Source of the DNA: an uncultured Clostridia bacterium
Lineage (GTDB): Bacteria > Bacillota > Clostridia > Christensenellales > UBA1242
NCBI GenBank assembly: GCA_946487985.1
Contig: CAMLUY010000057.1
Location: 1-6,712 of the forward strand
DNA: 6,712 nucleotides
Direction: 5' to 3'
Positions 1 through 5,552 of the stretch are shown here, piece by piece; position 1 is the first letter of the stretch; every line of letters starts with the position of its first letter. The notes beneath the pieces are model-generated. The model did not search any database and was not told where the DNA came from. It saw nothing but the letters and a program-made list of their open reading frames with translations. The translations under genes were made by a program, and so were the position numbers.

Positions 1-1340
1 TACCTGAAAAGGTGTCCATTGCAGGTGACGGACTGATCGCAGGCGATGACTATACGGTGACAACAATCGGCAACAACGTCTTTGCAGGCAACACCAGCAT
101 CACAAGCGTGACTCTGCCTGACACGGTCACTTCAATCGGCGGTAGTGCCTTTCAAAGCTGCTCAAATCTGACAACTATCAATCTGCCAGAGGGCTTGACT
201 TCAATTGGCGGATACGCATTCTCGTATTGTACCAAGCTGACGGGCATTGTGCTGCCTGATACTTTGAAAACAATTGGTGATATGGCATTTTACAATTGTC
301 AACTGCTGACAGGAACCCTGAACATTCCAGCCAGTGTTGAAAGCATTGGCACTGCCGCACTTGTGATGCAGGGCTTGACAGCATTCACAGTTGACGCGAC
401 TAGCCAGCACTTTACAGCGGTCGAGGGCATACTTTACAGCAAAGACATGACACGCCTGATTGTATATCCACGCGCGAGAGCAGCCACAGATTTTGTAATA
501 CCGAACTCGGTAGAGATTATTGCAGACCAAGCGTTTAATCAATGTTATGACTTGCAGGGCAGCCTGACATTATCGTCAAACTTGACCACAATTGGCGACC
601 AGGCATTTTACATGTGCACAGAACTGAGTGGAACATTGAATATTCCAGCAGGAGTGACAAGCATAGGCGAAGGCGTGTTCAGTGACTGTAAATTTACAGA
701 AATTATTGTTGATGAAAACAATTCAACATATACAAGCGAAGGCGGAGTGCTTTACAATAAGGCGAAGACCAAGCTTATTCAATATCCAGCTGGCAGCCCG
801 AACACAAGTTTCACAATTCCTTCAACGGTCACACACTTGGAGAATTTTTCAATGATGTACTGTCAAAATTTGACCTCTGTGGTGTTGCCATTAAACCTTC
901 AATCCATTGGATACCTTGCCTTTTACAACAGCATCAATTTGACGGGTGAAACACTTGTGCTGCCGTCTACGCTGACATACATCGGCTATGCTGCATTTGC
1001 GAGCTGCAAGTATCAGGCATTCAGCATCAACAACAGCTACTACACTACCATTGACGGCGTGCTGTACAATGCGTCAAAAACACAGCTTATTCAATATCCA
1101 GCCGGCAAGACAGATGCAAGCTTTACAATAGAAAACACCGTCACAACAATCAGGGACTATGCCTTTCGGAGAGCCGCAAACCTTATGAGTGTAACCATTC
1201 CAGCAAGCGTGACCACTATTGGCTACGAGGCATTTCGATACTGTGATAATCTGACAACGGTGACCATTGACAGCTCATCAATTGCCGCACAACTGACCTC
1301 GTCAGAACAAGGCGGATACAGAAAATATACGGCTGCATAG
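1..1340 (+). CDS. BspA-like leucine-rich-repeat protein, 5'-truncated by the window edge
   Basis: The reading frame is open from the first complete codon at position 3 (Pro-Glu-Lys-Val...) and has no stop upstream, so the GTG at 12 is probably internal and the true start lies outside the window. The visible ~445 residues are about 13 LRR_5 (BspA/TpLRR) units of about 23 residues, with the pattern (V/L)TSIGxxAFxxCxxLTxxxLPxx. Three units carry an inserted motif of the form (D/G)GxLYxxxxTxLIxYPxG. In this family such repeats form a curved solenoid, usually on secreted or cell-surface proteins that bind host or matrix ligands. The signal peptide would be in the missing part. No LPXTG, transmembrane segment or other anchor is visible at the C-terminus, which stops soon after the last repeat. 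The gene has its own terminator downstream, so it is a separate transcription unit from the heat-shock operon. The family is certain; the ligand and function cannot be read from the sequence. Confidence 0.9.
   Translation, partial: PEKVSIAGDGLIAGDDYTVTTIGNNVFAGNTSITSVTLPDTVTSIGGSAFQSCSNLTTINLPEGLTSIGGYAFSYCTKLTGIVLPDTLKTIGDMAFYNCQLLTGTLNIPASVESIGTAALVMQGLTAFTVDATSQHFTAVEGILYSKDMTRLIVYPRARAATDFVIPNSVEIIADQAFNQCYDLQGSLTLSSNLTTIGDQAFYMCTELSGTLNIPAGVTSIGEGVFSDCKFTEIIVDENNSTYTSEGGVLYNKAKTKLIQYPAGSPNTSFTIPSTVTHLENFSMMYCQNLTSVVLPLNLQSIGYLAFYNSINLTGETLVLPSTLTYIGYAAFASCKYQAFSINNSYYTTIDGVLYNASKTQLIQYPAGKTDASFTIENTVTTIRDYAFRRAANLMSVTIPASVTTIGYEAFRYCDNLTTVTIDSSSIAAQLTSSEQGGYRKYTAA
423..1102 (+). repeat. 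~105-residue super-repeat inside the LRR gene
   Basis: The GxLY insert motif starts at 423, 741 and 1053, that is 318 and 312 nt apart (106 and 104 residues), and in frame each time. Each super-unit contains three LRR units, the third carrying the insert. A 19-base identical stretch at 772-790 and 1084-1102 (encoding the LIQYPA part) shows the second and third copies are the most similar. This fits growth by tandem duplication of a three-LRR block. Confidence 0.75.
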
Positions 1341-1372
1341 ACAGGTGTTTTGCATTCGACAAATCAATATAG

Positions 1373-1409
1373 AAAAATCTTCTGTAAATTGAAGCGCAGA
1401 AGATTTTTT
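1373..1409 (+). terminator. Intrinsic terminator after the LRR gene
   Basis: AAAAATCTTCTG (1373-1384) and CAGAAGATTTTT (1397-1408) form a perfect 12-bp stem with a 12-nt loop, and the T-run continues to 1409. It lies 32 nt after the LRR stop codon. The A-run on the 5' side would let it act on the opposite strand too, but no convergent gene is seen. Confidence 0.85.
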
Positions 1410-1453
1410 GTGTTGTAGCGGTCAATGCCATTCGTGCTTGAATAAGGCAAACA

Positions 1454-1529
1454 GCGGGCAAACCTGCGCTTTTGTTTGTCCGCGAGCCTGCTCGCGGAGC
1501 TGCACCTTGACGCTGGGTTTGCCCTTTTT
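1454..1529 (+). other. Nested inverted repeats with alternative pairings and a T-run
   Basis: GCGGGCAAAC (1454-1463) can pair with GTTTGTCCGC (1474-1483; 10 bp with one G-U pair). Alternatively its GGGCAAACC part (1456-1464) pairs perfectly with GGTTTGCCC (1516-1524), which is followed by TTTTT (1525-1529). The second arrangement leaves room for an internal perfect hairpin TCCGCGAGC/GCTCGCGGA (1479-1487/1490-1498), whose left arm overlaps the first pairing. The two folds are mutually exclusive, as in attenuators, but nothing directly downstream shows what would be controlled. Confidence 0.45.
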
Positions 1530-1558
1530 GCTCAAAGCTTACGCTTTTTCGCAGTTTG

Positions 1559-1581
1559 CAGGTGCTATCGCACCTGTTTTT
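1559..1581 (+). terminator. Possible second intrinsic terminator
   Basis: CAGGTGC (1559-1565), loop TATC, and GCACCTG (1570-1576) form a perfect 7-bp stem followed at once by TTTTT (1577-1581). The shape is that of a compact rho-independent terminator. It could back up the one at 1373-1409 or end an unrecognised small transcript from the gap. Confidence 0.5.
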
Positions 1582-1637
1582 CATGCGGTTGGAATTGGAA
1601 TTTTACCCCTCAGCAGACGTGTACTGCGATTGCGCTT

Positions 1638-1655
1638 GAACAACGGCTGTTGTTC
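1638..1655. repeat. Perfect hairpin, 7-bp stem and GGCT loop
   Basis: GAACAAC (1638-1644) and GTTGTTC (1649-1655) are perfect reverse complements around a 4-nt loop. No clean T-run follows, so this is not called a terminator. It has the same tetraloop geometry as the hairpins at 1481, 1534 and 1559. Confidence 0.5.
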
Positions 1656-1692
1656 TTCGCTCTTTTATGAGGTTTTATTGAAATTCTACTCC

Positions 1693-1710
1693 GGGAAATT
1701 TCCCTTTTTT
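1693..1710 (+). repeat. 12-bp palindrome followed by six T
   Basis: GGGAAATTTCCC (1693-1704) is a perfect palindrome followed by TTTTTT (1705-1710). As RNA it gives only a 4-bp stem with an AATT loop, a weak terminator at best. As DNA it could be a dimeric-protein site. I have no basis to choose between these. Confidence 0.35.
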
Positions 1711-1765
1711 ATTTTGTCGCTGTGCTGAAAGATGGCTGGAATTTGGCTTGATTGGATATTTCTTG

Positions 1766-1802
1766 AAAAAAATCCAAAAAATTTCAAAAAAAGTGGCAAA
1801 AA
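1766..1802 (+). promoter_or_regulatory. Phased A-tracts upstream of the hrcA promoter
   Basis: A-runs of 7, 6, 7 and 5 bases lie at 1766-1772, 1776-1781, 1786-1792 and 1798-1802, with centres about 9.5 to 11 bases apart. A-tracts repeated at the helical period bend DNA, and A-rich DNA just upstream of a -35 box is the usual position of an UP element contacted by RNA polymerase alpha subunits. The last tract ends 3 nt before the -35 box at 1806. The role in boosting transcription is inferred. Confidence 0.55.
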
Positions 1803-1805
1803 TTG

Positions 1806-1834
1806 TTGACTATTTTTTGAAAAGTGCATATACT
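1806..1834 (+). promoter_or_regulatory. Sigma-A promoter of the hrcA-grpE-dnaK-dnaJ operon
   Basis: The -35 box is TTGACT (1806-1811) and the -10 box is TATACT (1829-1834), separated by exactly 17 bp. Each box differs from consensus at one base. The transcription start should fall near 1841, inside the left arm of the CIRCE operator, which is the arrangement expected for HrcA-controlled housekeeping promoters. The leader before hrcA would be about 50 nt. Confidence 0.88.
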
Positions 1835-1838
1835 ATTG

Positions 1839-1865
1839 CTAGCACTTAAAAAGCAAGAGTGCTAA
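1839..1865 (+). promoter_or_regulatory. CIRCE operator (HrcA binding site)
   Basis: CTAGCACTT (1839-1847), a 9-nt spacer, and GAGTGCTAA (1857-1865) match the CIRCE consensus TTAGCACTC-N9-GAGTGCTAA. The right arm is perfect and the left arm has two mismatches, at its first and last bases. It overlaps the predicted transcription start, so bound HrcA would block initiation. With hrcA as the first gene of the operon, this is an autoregulatory loop relieved on heat shock. Confidence 0.95.
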
Positions 1866-1880
1866 AAAGTCGAAAATTTT

Positions 1881-1884
1881 GAGG
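1881..1884 (+). promoter_or_regulatory. Ribosome binding site deciding the hrcA start
   Basis: GAGG lies 6 nt before the ATG at 1891. A longer in-frame start, TTG at 1879, would put this site next to or inside the start codon and has no purine-rich site upstream. Translation is therefore placed at 1891. Confidence 0.7.
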
Positions 1885-1890
1885 TTGCAC

Positions 1891-2889
1891 ATGGAACTTT
1901 CAGAACGCAAAAAGCAGATATTGTGTCGGTCTATTGAGGAGTACATTCACGACTGCGCGCCAATAACAAGTGGTGGACTGCAAGAGGTATTGCCGCTGAC
2001 ATGCTCGACGGCCACACTGCGAAATGAGCTGAACGCGCTTGAAGCGATGGGGTTTTTGAAGCAGCTGCACACTTCGGGTGGCAGAGTGCCAACGGCGCAA
2101 GGTTACAGGTACTATGTTGAGCAGCTCTTGTCGCGTGCGGTTGCAACAGAAGGCCAGCTTGACGAGGTGAAAGATATTATCGGCTCGCGCAGCAACAGCT
2201 TGCGAGAGATTGTCTCTGGCATTGCAAAGGTTGTCAGCGAGGCGACAAACTATCCGACGGTTGTCATGCTTGACGGCGTTGACAATCTGGTGCTGAAAGA
2301 GTTTAAGATTGTGCCGCTGCTTGACGATAATGTTATGGTGCTGATTGGCACAACAGCTGGATACATCAATCAAACCCTTGATGTTCATGCAAGCGCAGAG
2401 GATTGTGAAAATGCTTCGCAATATCTGACAAAGCATTTCAAGGGCGAAACCATCGGGTATATGATTGACAACATTGACCAGCTTGAAGATGGCATGAAAA
2501 GCGAAATCTCTGCTTTTGAAAGCGTGGTATGCAGCTTGATTTCAGGGCTGAAAAAGCTCAACAGTCAGCGGATAATTGACGTCAAGCGAACTGGAAGCGC
2601 AAAACTTTTGGAAAACAATCGCGATGTTGAAGACGCAAAGCGGGTGCTGAGCGTGCTTGATGATGAAAAAGAGCTGTCAAGCATGATCGAACTTGAAGGC
2701 AAGGGCGACATTGAGGTCACGATTGCAGACGACAAGGGTGACTGCTCGGTGGTCAAAGCGCCAATCAAGCTTGATGGCAGGCAGCTTGCATCAATCGGGG
2801 TGATTGGCCCGCAGCGAATGGACTACGCGGGCATTGCCGCAGCATTGAAAGTTGTGGTGGATTATTTGGGCAACCTAAAAGGAGAATAG
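1891..2889 (+). CDS. hrcA: Heat-inducible transcription repressor HrcA
   Basis: This 332-residue protein is the CIRCE-binding repressor of class I heat-shock genes; typical HrcA is about 340-350 residues, so the length is normal. Residues 1-~75 are the winged-helix DNA-binding region, with LSERKKQIL at the start, STATLRNELNALEAMGFLKQ (about 39-58) as the recognition region, and the family signature HTSGGRVPTAQGYRYYV (about 60-76). The remainder matches the GAF-like and dimerisation part less strikingly, including a DGVDNLVLKEF segment near the middle and a C-terminal IGPQRMDYAGIAAAL motif typical of the family. HrcA folding usually depends on the GroEL chaperonin, which makes it a monitor of chaperone availability. 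The stop codon is 6 nt before grpE, so the two are co-transcribed. The ATG at 1891 is chosen over an in-frame TTG at 1879 because of the GAGG ribosome site at 1881. Confidence 0.96.
   Translation: MELSERKKQILCRSIEEYIHDCAPITSGGLQEVLPLTCSTATLRNELNALEAMGFLKQLHTSGGRVPTAQGYRYYVEQLLSRAVATEGQLDEVKDIIGSRSNSLREIVSGIAKVVSEATNYPTVVMLDGVDNLVLKEFKIVPLLDDNVMVLIGTTAGYINQTLDVHASAEDCENASQYLTKHFKGETIGYMIDNIDQLEDGMKSEISAFESVVCSLISGLKKLNSQRIIDVKRTGSAKLLENNRDVEDAKRVLSVLDDEKELSSMIELEGKGDIEVTIADDKGDCSVVKAPIKLDGRQLASIGVIGPQRMDYAGIAAALKVVVDYLGNLKGE
2880..2884 (+). promoter_or_regulatory. Ribosome binding site for grpE, supporting a GTG start
   Basis: AGGAG (in the context AAAAGGAG, 2877-2884) lies within the last codons of hrcA and 11 nt before the GTG at 2896. 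The spacing is on the long side. No ATG occurs in frame until far inside the Cys-rich tract, and the next alternative (TTG at 2917) has no ribosome site, so GTG is preferred. Confidence 0.6.
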
Positions 2890-2895
2890 AATAGA

Positions 2896-3693
2896 GTGTG
2901 TAAAGATGATGAAAAGTTGAAGCATTGTGGCTGCGGACATCACTGCGATCATGAGAATGGCAGCAATAGTGATTGTGGCTGCGGTCAGGAAGACTGCCAC
3001 TGCGGAAATGACTGCCACTGCAATGAAGATGAAAATTGCGGCTGCTGCCAGGGCAAGAAGTGCGATTGTGATGACGATTGTCATTGCGGTAACGATTGCC
3101 ATTGTGATGATGATTGCAAGTGTGGCGGAAAGCATGATGGCGATTGTCACTGTGGTGATGACTGCGACTGCGGCGACGATTGCAAGTTCGGTGATGAGCA
3201 CATGTGCAATGATGACTGCGACTGCAAAAACGCAGATGACGAATGTGAGTGCAAAGGCCATGCCGATGAAAAGGCTATTGAATATCTCAACCTTGCAAGG
3301 CAGATTCAAGCCGACTTTGAAAATTTCAGGCGACACGCATTAGAGGACGTGCGTGCAGCGCGACTTGCCGGTCAGGCGTCGGTAATTGAAGCCTTTCTGC
3401 CATGCCTTGACACTTTCAAGGAGGGCAAGAAGAGTATCACCGATGAAACCGTGCTTAAAGGGGTTGAAATGATTGAAAACAGTGTCAATGAGGCTCTTCG
3501 TAATTTGGGCGTTGAAAAAATTGACTCAATCGGCAAGGTATACAATCCTCATCTTCACAACGTAATTGCAGTTGTGAATAATCCAGACCAAGATGATGAT
3601 ATCATTGTAGATGAATATCAGGCTGGATATAAATTTAATGATAAAATATTGCGATACGCAAAAGTCATAGTCAATAAAAAGGAGGGTAATTAA
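2896..3693 (+). CDS. grpE: GrpE nucleotide exchange factor with a Cys/His-rich N-terminal extension
   Basis: GrpE is the dimeric cytoplasmic factor that opens the DnaK nucleotide-binding domain to release ADP. Residues ~126-265 are a normal GrpE: end of the stalk helix with ADFENFRRHALEDVRAA (139-155), the four-helix segment SVIEAFLPCLDTF (162-174), and the beta domain with YNPHLHNVIAV and DEYQAGYKFNDKILRYAKVIV. From ADFENFRR to the end there are 127 residues, close to E. coli. Residues 1-122 are unlike any standard GrpE N-terminus: 31 Cys and 12 His, with the rest almost only Asp, Gly, Asn, Glu and Lys. Residues 18-96 contain no aliphatic, aromatic, Arg, Pro or Thr residue. The tract is in frame with the core and has no internal ATG that could restore a conventional start. 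Metal binding or thiol sensing is my inference. The start is GTG, and the stop is 1 nt before dnaK. Confidence 0.93.
   Translation: MCKDDEKLKHCGCGHHCDHENGSNSDCGCGQEDCHCGNDCHCNEDENCGCCQGKKCDCDDDCHCGNDCHCDDDCKCGGKHDGDCHCGDDCDCGDDCKFGDEHMCNDDCDCKNADDECECKGHADEKAIEYLNLARQIQADFENFRRHALEDVRAARLAGQASVIEAFLPCLDTFKEGKKSITDETVLKGVEMIENSVNEALRNLGVEKIDSIGKVYNPHLHNVIAVVNNPDQDDDIIVDEYQAGYKFNDKILRYAKVIVNKKEGN
2974..3252 (+). repeat. CxC hexapeptide repeat region within grpE (GrpE residues 27-119)
   Basis: The region is built on the hexapeptide C-x-C-(G/D)-(N/D)-D, most clearly CHCGND at residues 34-39 and 62-67, CDCDDD at 56-61, CHCDDD at 68-73, CHCGDD at 84-89 and CDCGDD at 90-95. The DNA period is 18 nt, for example gactgccactgc at 2992-3003 and again at 3010-3021. 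A 15-base stretch, gatgactgcgactgc, recurs at 3157-3171 and 3211-3225. Irregular spacers (residues 43-55, 77-83, 97-107, 111-116) break the array. Many copies differ at synonymous sites, so this is not a freshly expanded microsatellite. Confidence 0.85.
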
Positions 3694-3694
3694 A

Positions 3695-5524
3695 ATGGGA
3701 AAAATTATTGGAATTGACTTAGGTACAACAAACTCATGCGTTGCTGTAATGGAAGGCGGCAAGCCAACCGTTATTGCCAACGCCGAAGGTGACAGAACTA
3801 CGCCTTCTGTTGTTGCATACACAAAAGAGGGGGAGCGCCTTGTTGGTAAGGTGGCAAAGCGCCAGGCTATTGTAAACGCTGAAAACACAATTCAGTCAAT
3901 CAAGCGTGAAATGGGCTCAAACTACAAGGCAAAGCTTAATGGCAAAGAGTACTCACCACAGGAAATTTCTGCTATGATTTTGTCAAAGCTGAAATCTGAT
4001 GCAGAAAGCTATCTTGGCGGGGCTGTAACTCAGGCTGTCATTACTGTTCCTGCATATTTCAACGACTCACAGCGTCAGGCAACAAAGGACGCTGGTAAAA
4101 TCGCTGGGCTTGAAGTATTGAGAATCATCAACGAGCCAACAGCGGCTGCACTTGCATACGGGCTTGATAAAGGCGAGAACGCAAACCAGAAAATCTTGGT
4201 ATACGACCTTGGCGGTGGTACATTTGATGTATCAATACTTGAAATCGGTGATGGCGTATTTGAAGTACTGTCAACAAATGGCAATACAAGGCTGGGTGGC
4301 GATGACTTCGACAATCGAATAATCGACCTTTTGGTTGAAGAGTTCAAAATCACAAACAACATTGACCTTTCAACTGACAAGCTGGCTATGCAGCGCCTGA
4401 AAGAAGCAGCAGAAAAGGCAAAAATTGACCTTTCTGCAACGCCAAAGACAACAATTTCTTTGCCATTCATTTCGGCAAATGCTTCTGGTCCTGTACACAT
4501 GGAGTACGAGCTGACAAGGGCAAAATTCGACTCTCTGACAGAAGACCTTGTAAAAGAAACAATCGACTGCACAGTACGTGCTCTTGCTGATGCAAAACTT
4601 GACAAAAATCAAATTGATAAAGTCATCTTGGTGGGCGGCTCAACACGCATTCCAGCAGTTCAAGAAGCTGTAAAATCATTCACTGGCAAAGAGCCATACA
4701 AGGGTATCAACCCAGACGAATGCGTTGCTGTTGGTGCAGCAATCCAAGCTGGCGTACTCGGCGGCGAAGTGAAAGACGTGCTTCTGCTTGACGTAACTCC
4801 GCTTTCACTTGGTATTGAAACCATGGGCGGCGTATTCACAAAGCTTATCGAGCGCAACACAACAATTCCTACACGAAAATCACAGATTTTCTCTACCGCA
4901 GCTGACAACCAGCCAGGCGTAGACATTCATGTACTTCAAGGAGAGCGCGAATTTGCAGCTCAGAACAAGACATTGGGCAGATTCCAGCTTACCGACATTC
5001 CACCTGCACCAAGAGGTGTGCCACAAATTGAAGTAACATTCGATATCGACGCAAACGGCATTGTAAAGGTTTCAGCAAAAGACCTTGGTACAAACAAAGA
5101 GCAGAACATTACAATAACTGCATCGTCAAACCTTAAAGAGGAAGACATCGAAAAAGCCATCAAGGAAGCCGAAGCTCACGCCGAAGAAGACAAAAAGCGT
5201 AAAGAGCTGGTTGAAACCAAAAACCAGGCCGACAACATGGTTTACGGACTTGAAAAGATGCTGAAAGAAAATGGCGACAAGCTTGCCGAAGATGACAAGA
5301 CAAAACTTACAGAAGCCATTGAGAAGGCAAAGAAGGATTTTGAAAGCGACGATATTGACACTGTTCGAAAAGCTCTTGACGAACTTACAAATGTTTCAAA
5401 TGGCATTGTGTCAAAGATGTATAGTTCAGCAAACCCAAATGCTGACAGCACAGATGCTGGCAATAACGGCAACAACGGTGGCGACAACAATAACGGCAGT
5501 GACCCAGAAGTAGTTGTTGATTAA
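3695..5524 (+). CDS. dnaK: Chaperone protein DnaK (Hsp70)
   Basis: This complete 609-residue Hsp70 binds exposed hydrophobic segments of proteins in an ATP-controlled cycle driven by DnaJ and GrpE. The nucleotide-binding domain shows IGIDLGTTNSCVAV (5-18), Lys70, INEPTAAALAYG with Glu148, DLGGGTFD (171-178) and ILVGGSTRIPAV. The interdomain linker VLLLD is at 362-366. The substrate-binding domain begins DVTPLSLGIETMGG and runs into a helical lid from about residue 480. The linker lies 27 residues earlier than in E. coli, mostly because a segment after SIKREMG is absent, a known marker of Gram-positive DnaK. Cys15, thiol-reactive in other Hsp70s, is present. The C-terminal tail (about 580-609) is Asn/Gly-rich and ends PEVVVD, lacking the usual DADYEEV-type acidic end. 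A strong ribosome site AAGGAGGG (3679-3686) lies 8 nt before ATG; grpE ends 1 nt upstream. Confidence 0.99.
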   Translation: MGKIIGIDLGTTNSCVAVMEGGKPTVIANAEGDRTTPSVVAYTKEGERLVGKVAKRQAIVNAENTIQSIKREMGSNYKAKLNGKEYSPQEISAMILSKLKSDAESYLGGAVTQAVITVPAYFNDSQRQATKDAGKIAGLEVLRIINEPTAAALAYGLDKGENANQKILVYDLGGGTFDVSILEIGDGVFEVLSTNGNTRLGGDDFDNRIIDLLVEEFKITNNIDLSTDKLAMQRLKEAAEKAKIDLSATPKTTISLPFISANASGPVHMEYELTRAKFDSLTEDLVKETIDCTVRALADAKLDKNQIDKVILVGGSTRIPAVQEAVKSFTGKEPYKGINPDECVAVGAAIQAGVLGGEVKDVLLLDVTPLSLGIETMGGVFTKLIERNTTIPTRKSQIFSTAADNQPGVDIHVLQGEREFAAQNKTLGRFQLTDIPPAPRGVPQIEVTFDIDANGIVKVSAKDLGTNKEQNITITASSNLKEEDIEKAIKEAEAHAEEDKKRKELVETKNQADNMVYGLEKMLKENGDKLAEDDKTKLTEAIEKAKKDFESDDIDTVRKALDELTNVSNGIVSKMYSSANPNADSTDAGNNGNNGGDNNNGSDPEVVVD

Positions 5525-5552
5525 TCGCTGCGCTTGCCGAAAAATACTTTGA

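Larger units (their letters stand above)
1410..1765. other. Non-coding gap rich in short hairpins
   Basis: I see no credible gene in these ~356 bases. Both strands have short open frames, but without a plausible ribosome site, recognisable protein or coding-like composition. The stretch instead carries several perfect inverted repeats with tetranucleotide loops (1481-1496, 1534-1547, 1559-1576, 1638-1655) and a palindrome at 1693-1704. Two of these are followed directly by T-runs. It could be serial termination sites, a decayed mobile or intergenic repeat, or a small structured RNA; the sequence alone does not decide. Confidence 0.6.

Noticed and set aside
1408..1728. Open frame of 106 codons on the + strand with several Cys codons, in the LRR-hrcA gap
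   Set aside because: It starts with TTG inside the T-run of the terminator, has no ribosome site, and runs through several perfect hairpins. The resemblance to the Cys-rich GrpE extension is superficial, with no CxC hexapeptide.
2896..3261. The Cys-rich tract as a separate small metallothionein gene accidentally merged with grpE
   Set aside because: There is no stop, ribosome site or start codon between the tract and the GrpE core, and no sign of a frameshift at the joint. An independent gene would need at least one of these, so an in-frame extension is the simpler reading.
2875..3336. Long antisense open frame over the grpE extension, predicted as hydrophobic Ala/Ile/Val-rich and membrane-like
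   Set aside because: It is a by-product of the repeated TGC/TGT and GAT/GAC codons, which read as Ala, Ile and Val codons in other frames. No start context or independent support.
2927..3343. Second + strand open frame overlapping grpE (Ala/Met/Ile/Thr-rich)
   Set aside because: Same cause: a shifted reading of the Cys/Asp codon repeats. The grpE frame is the one continuous with a recognisable GrpE core.
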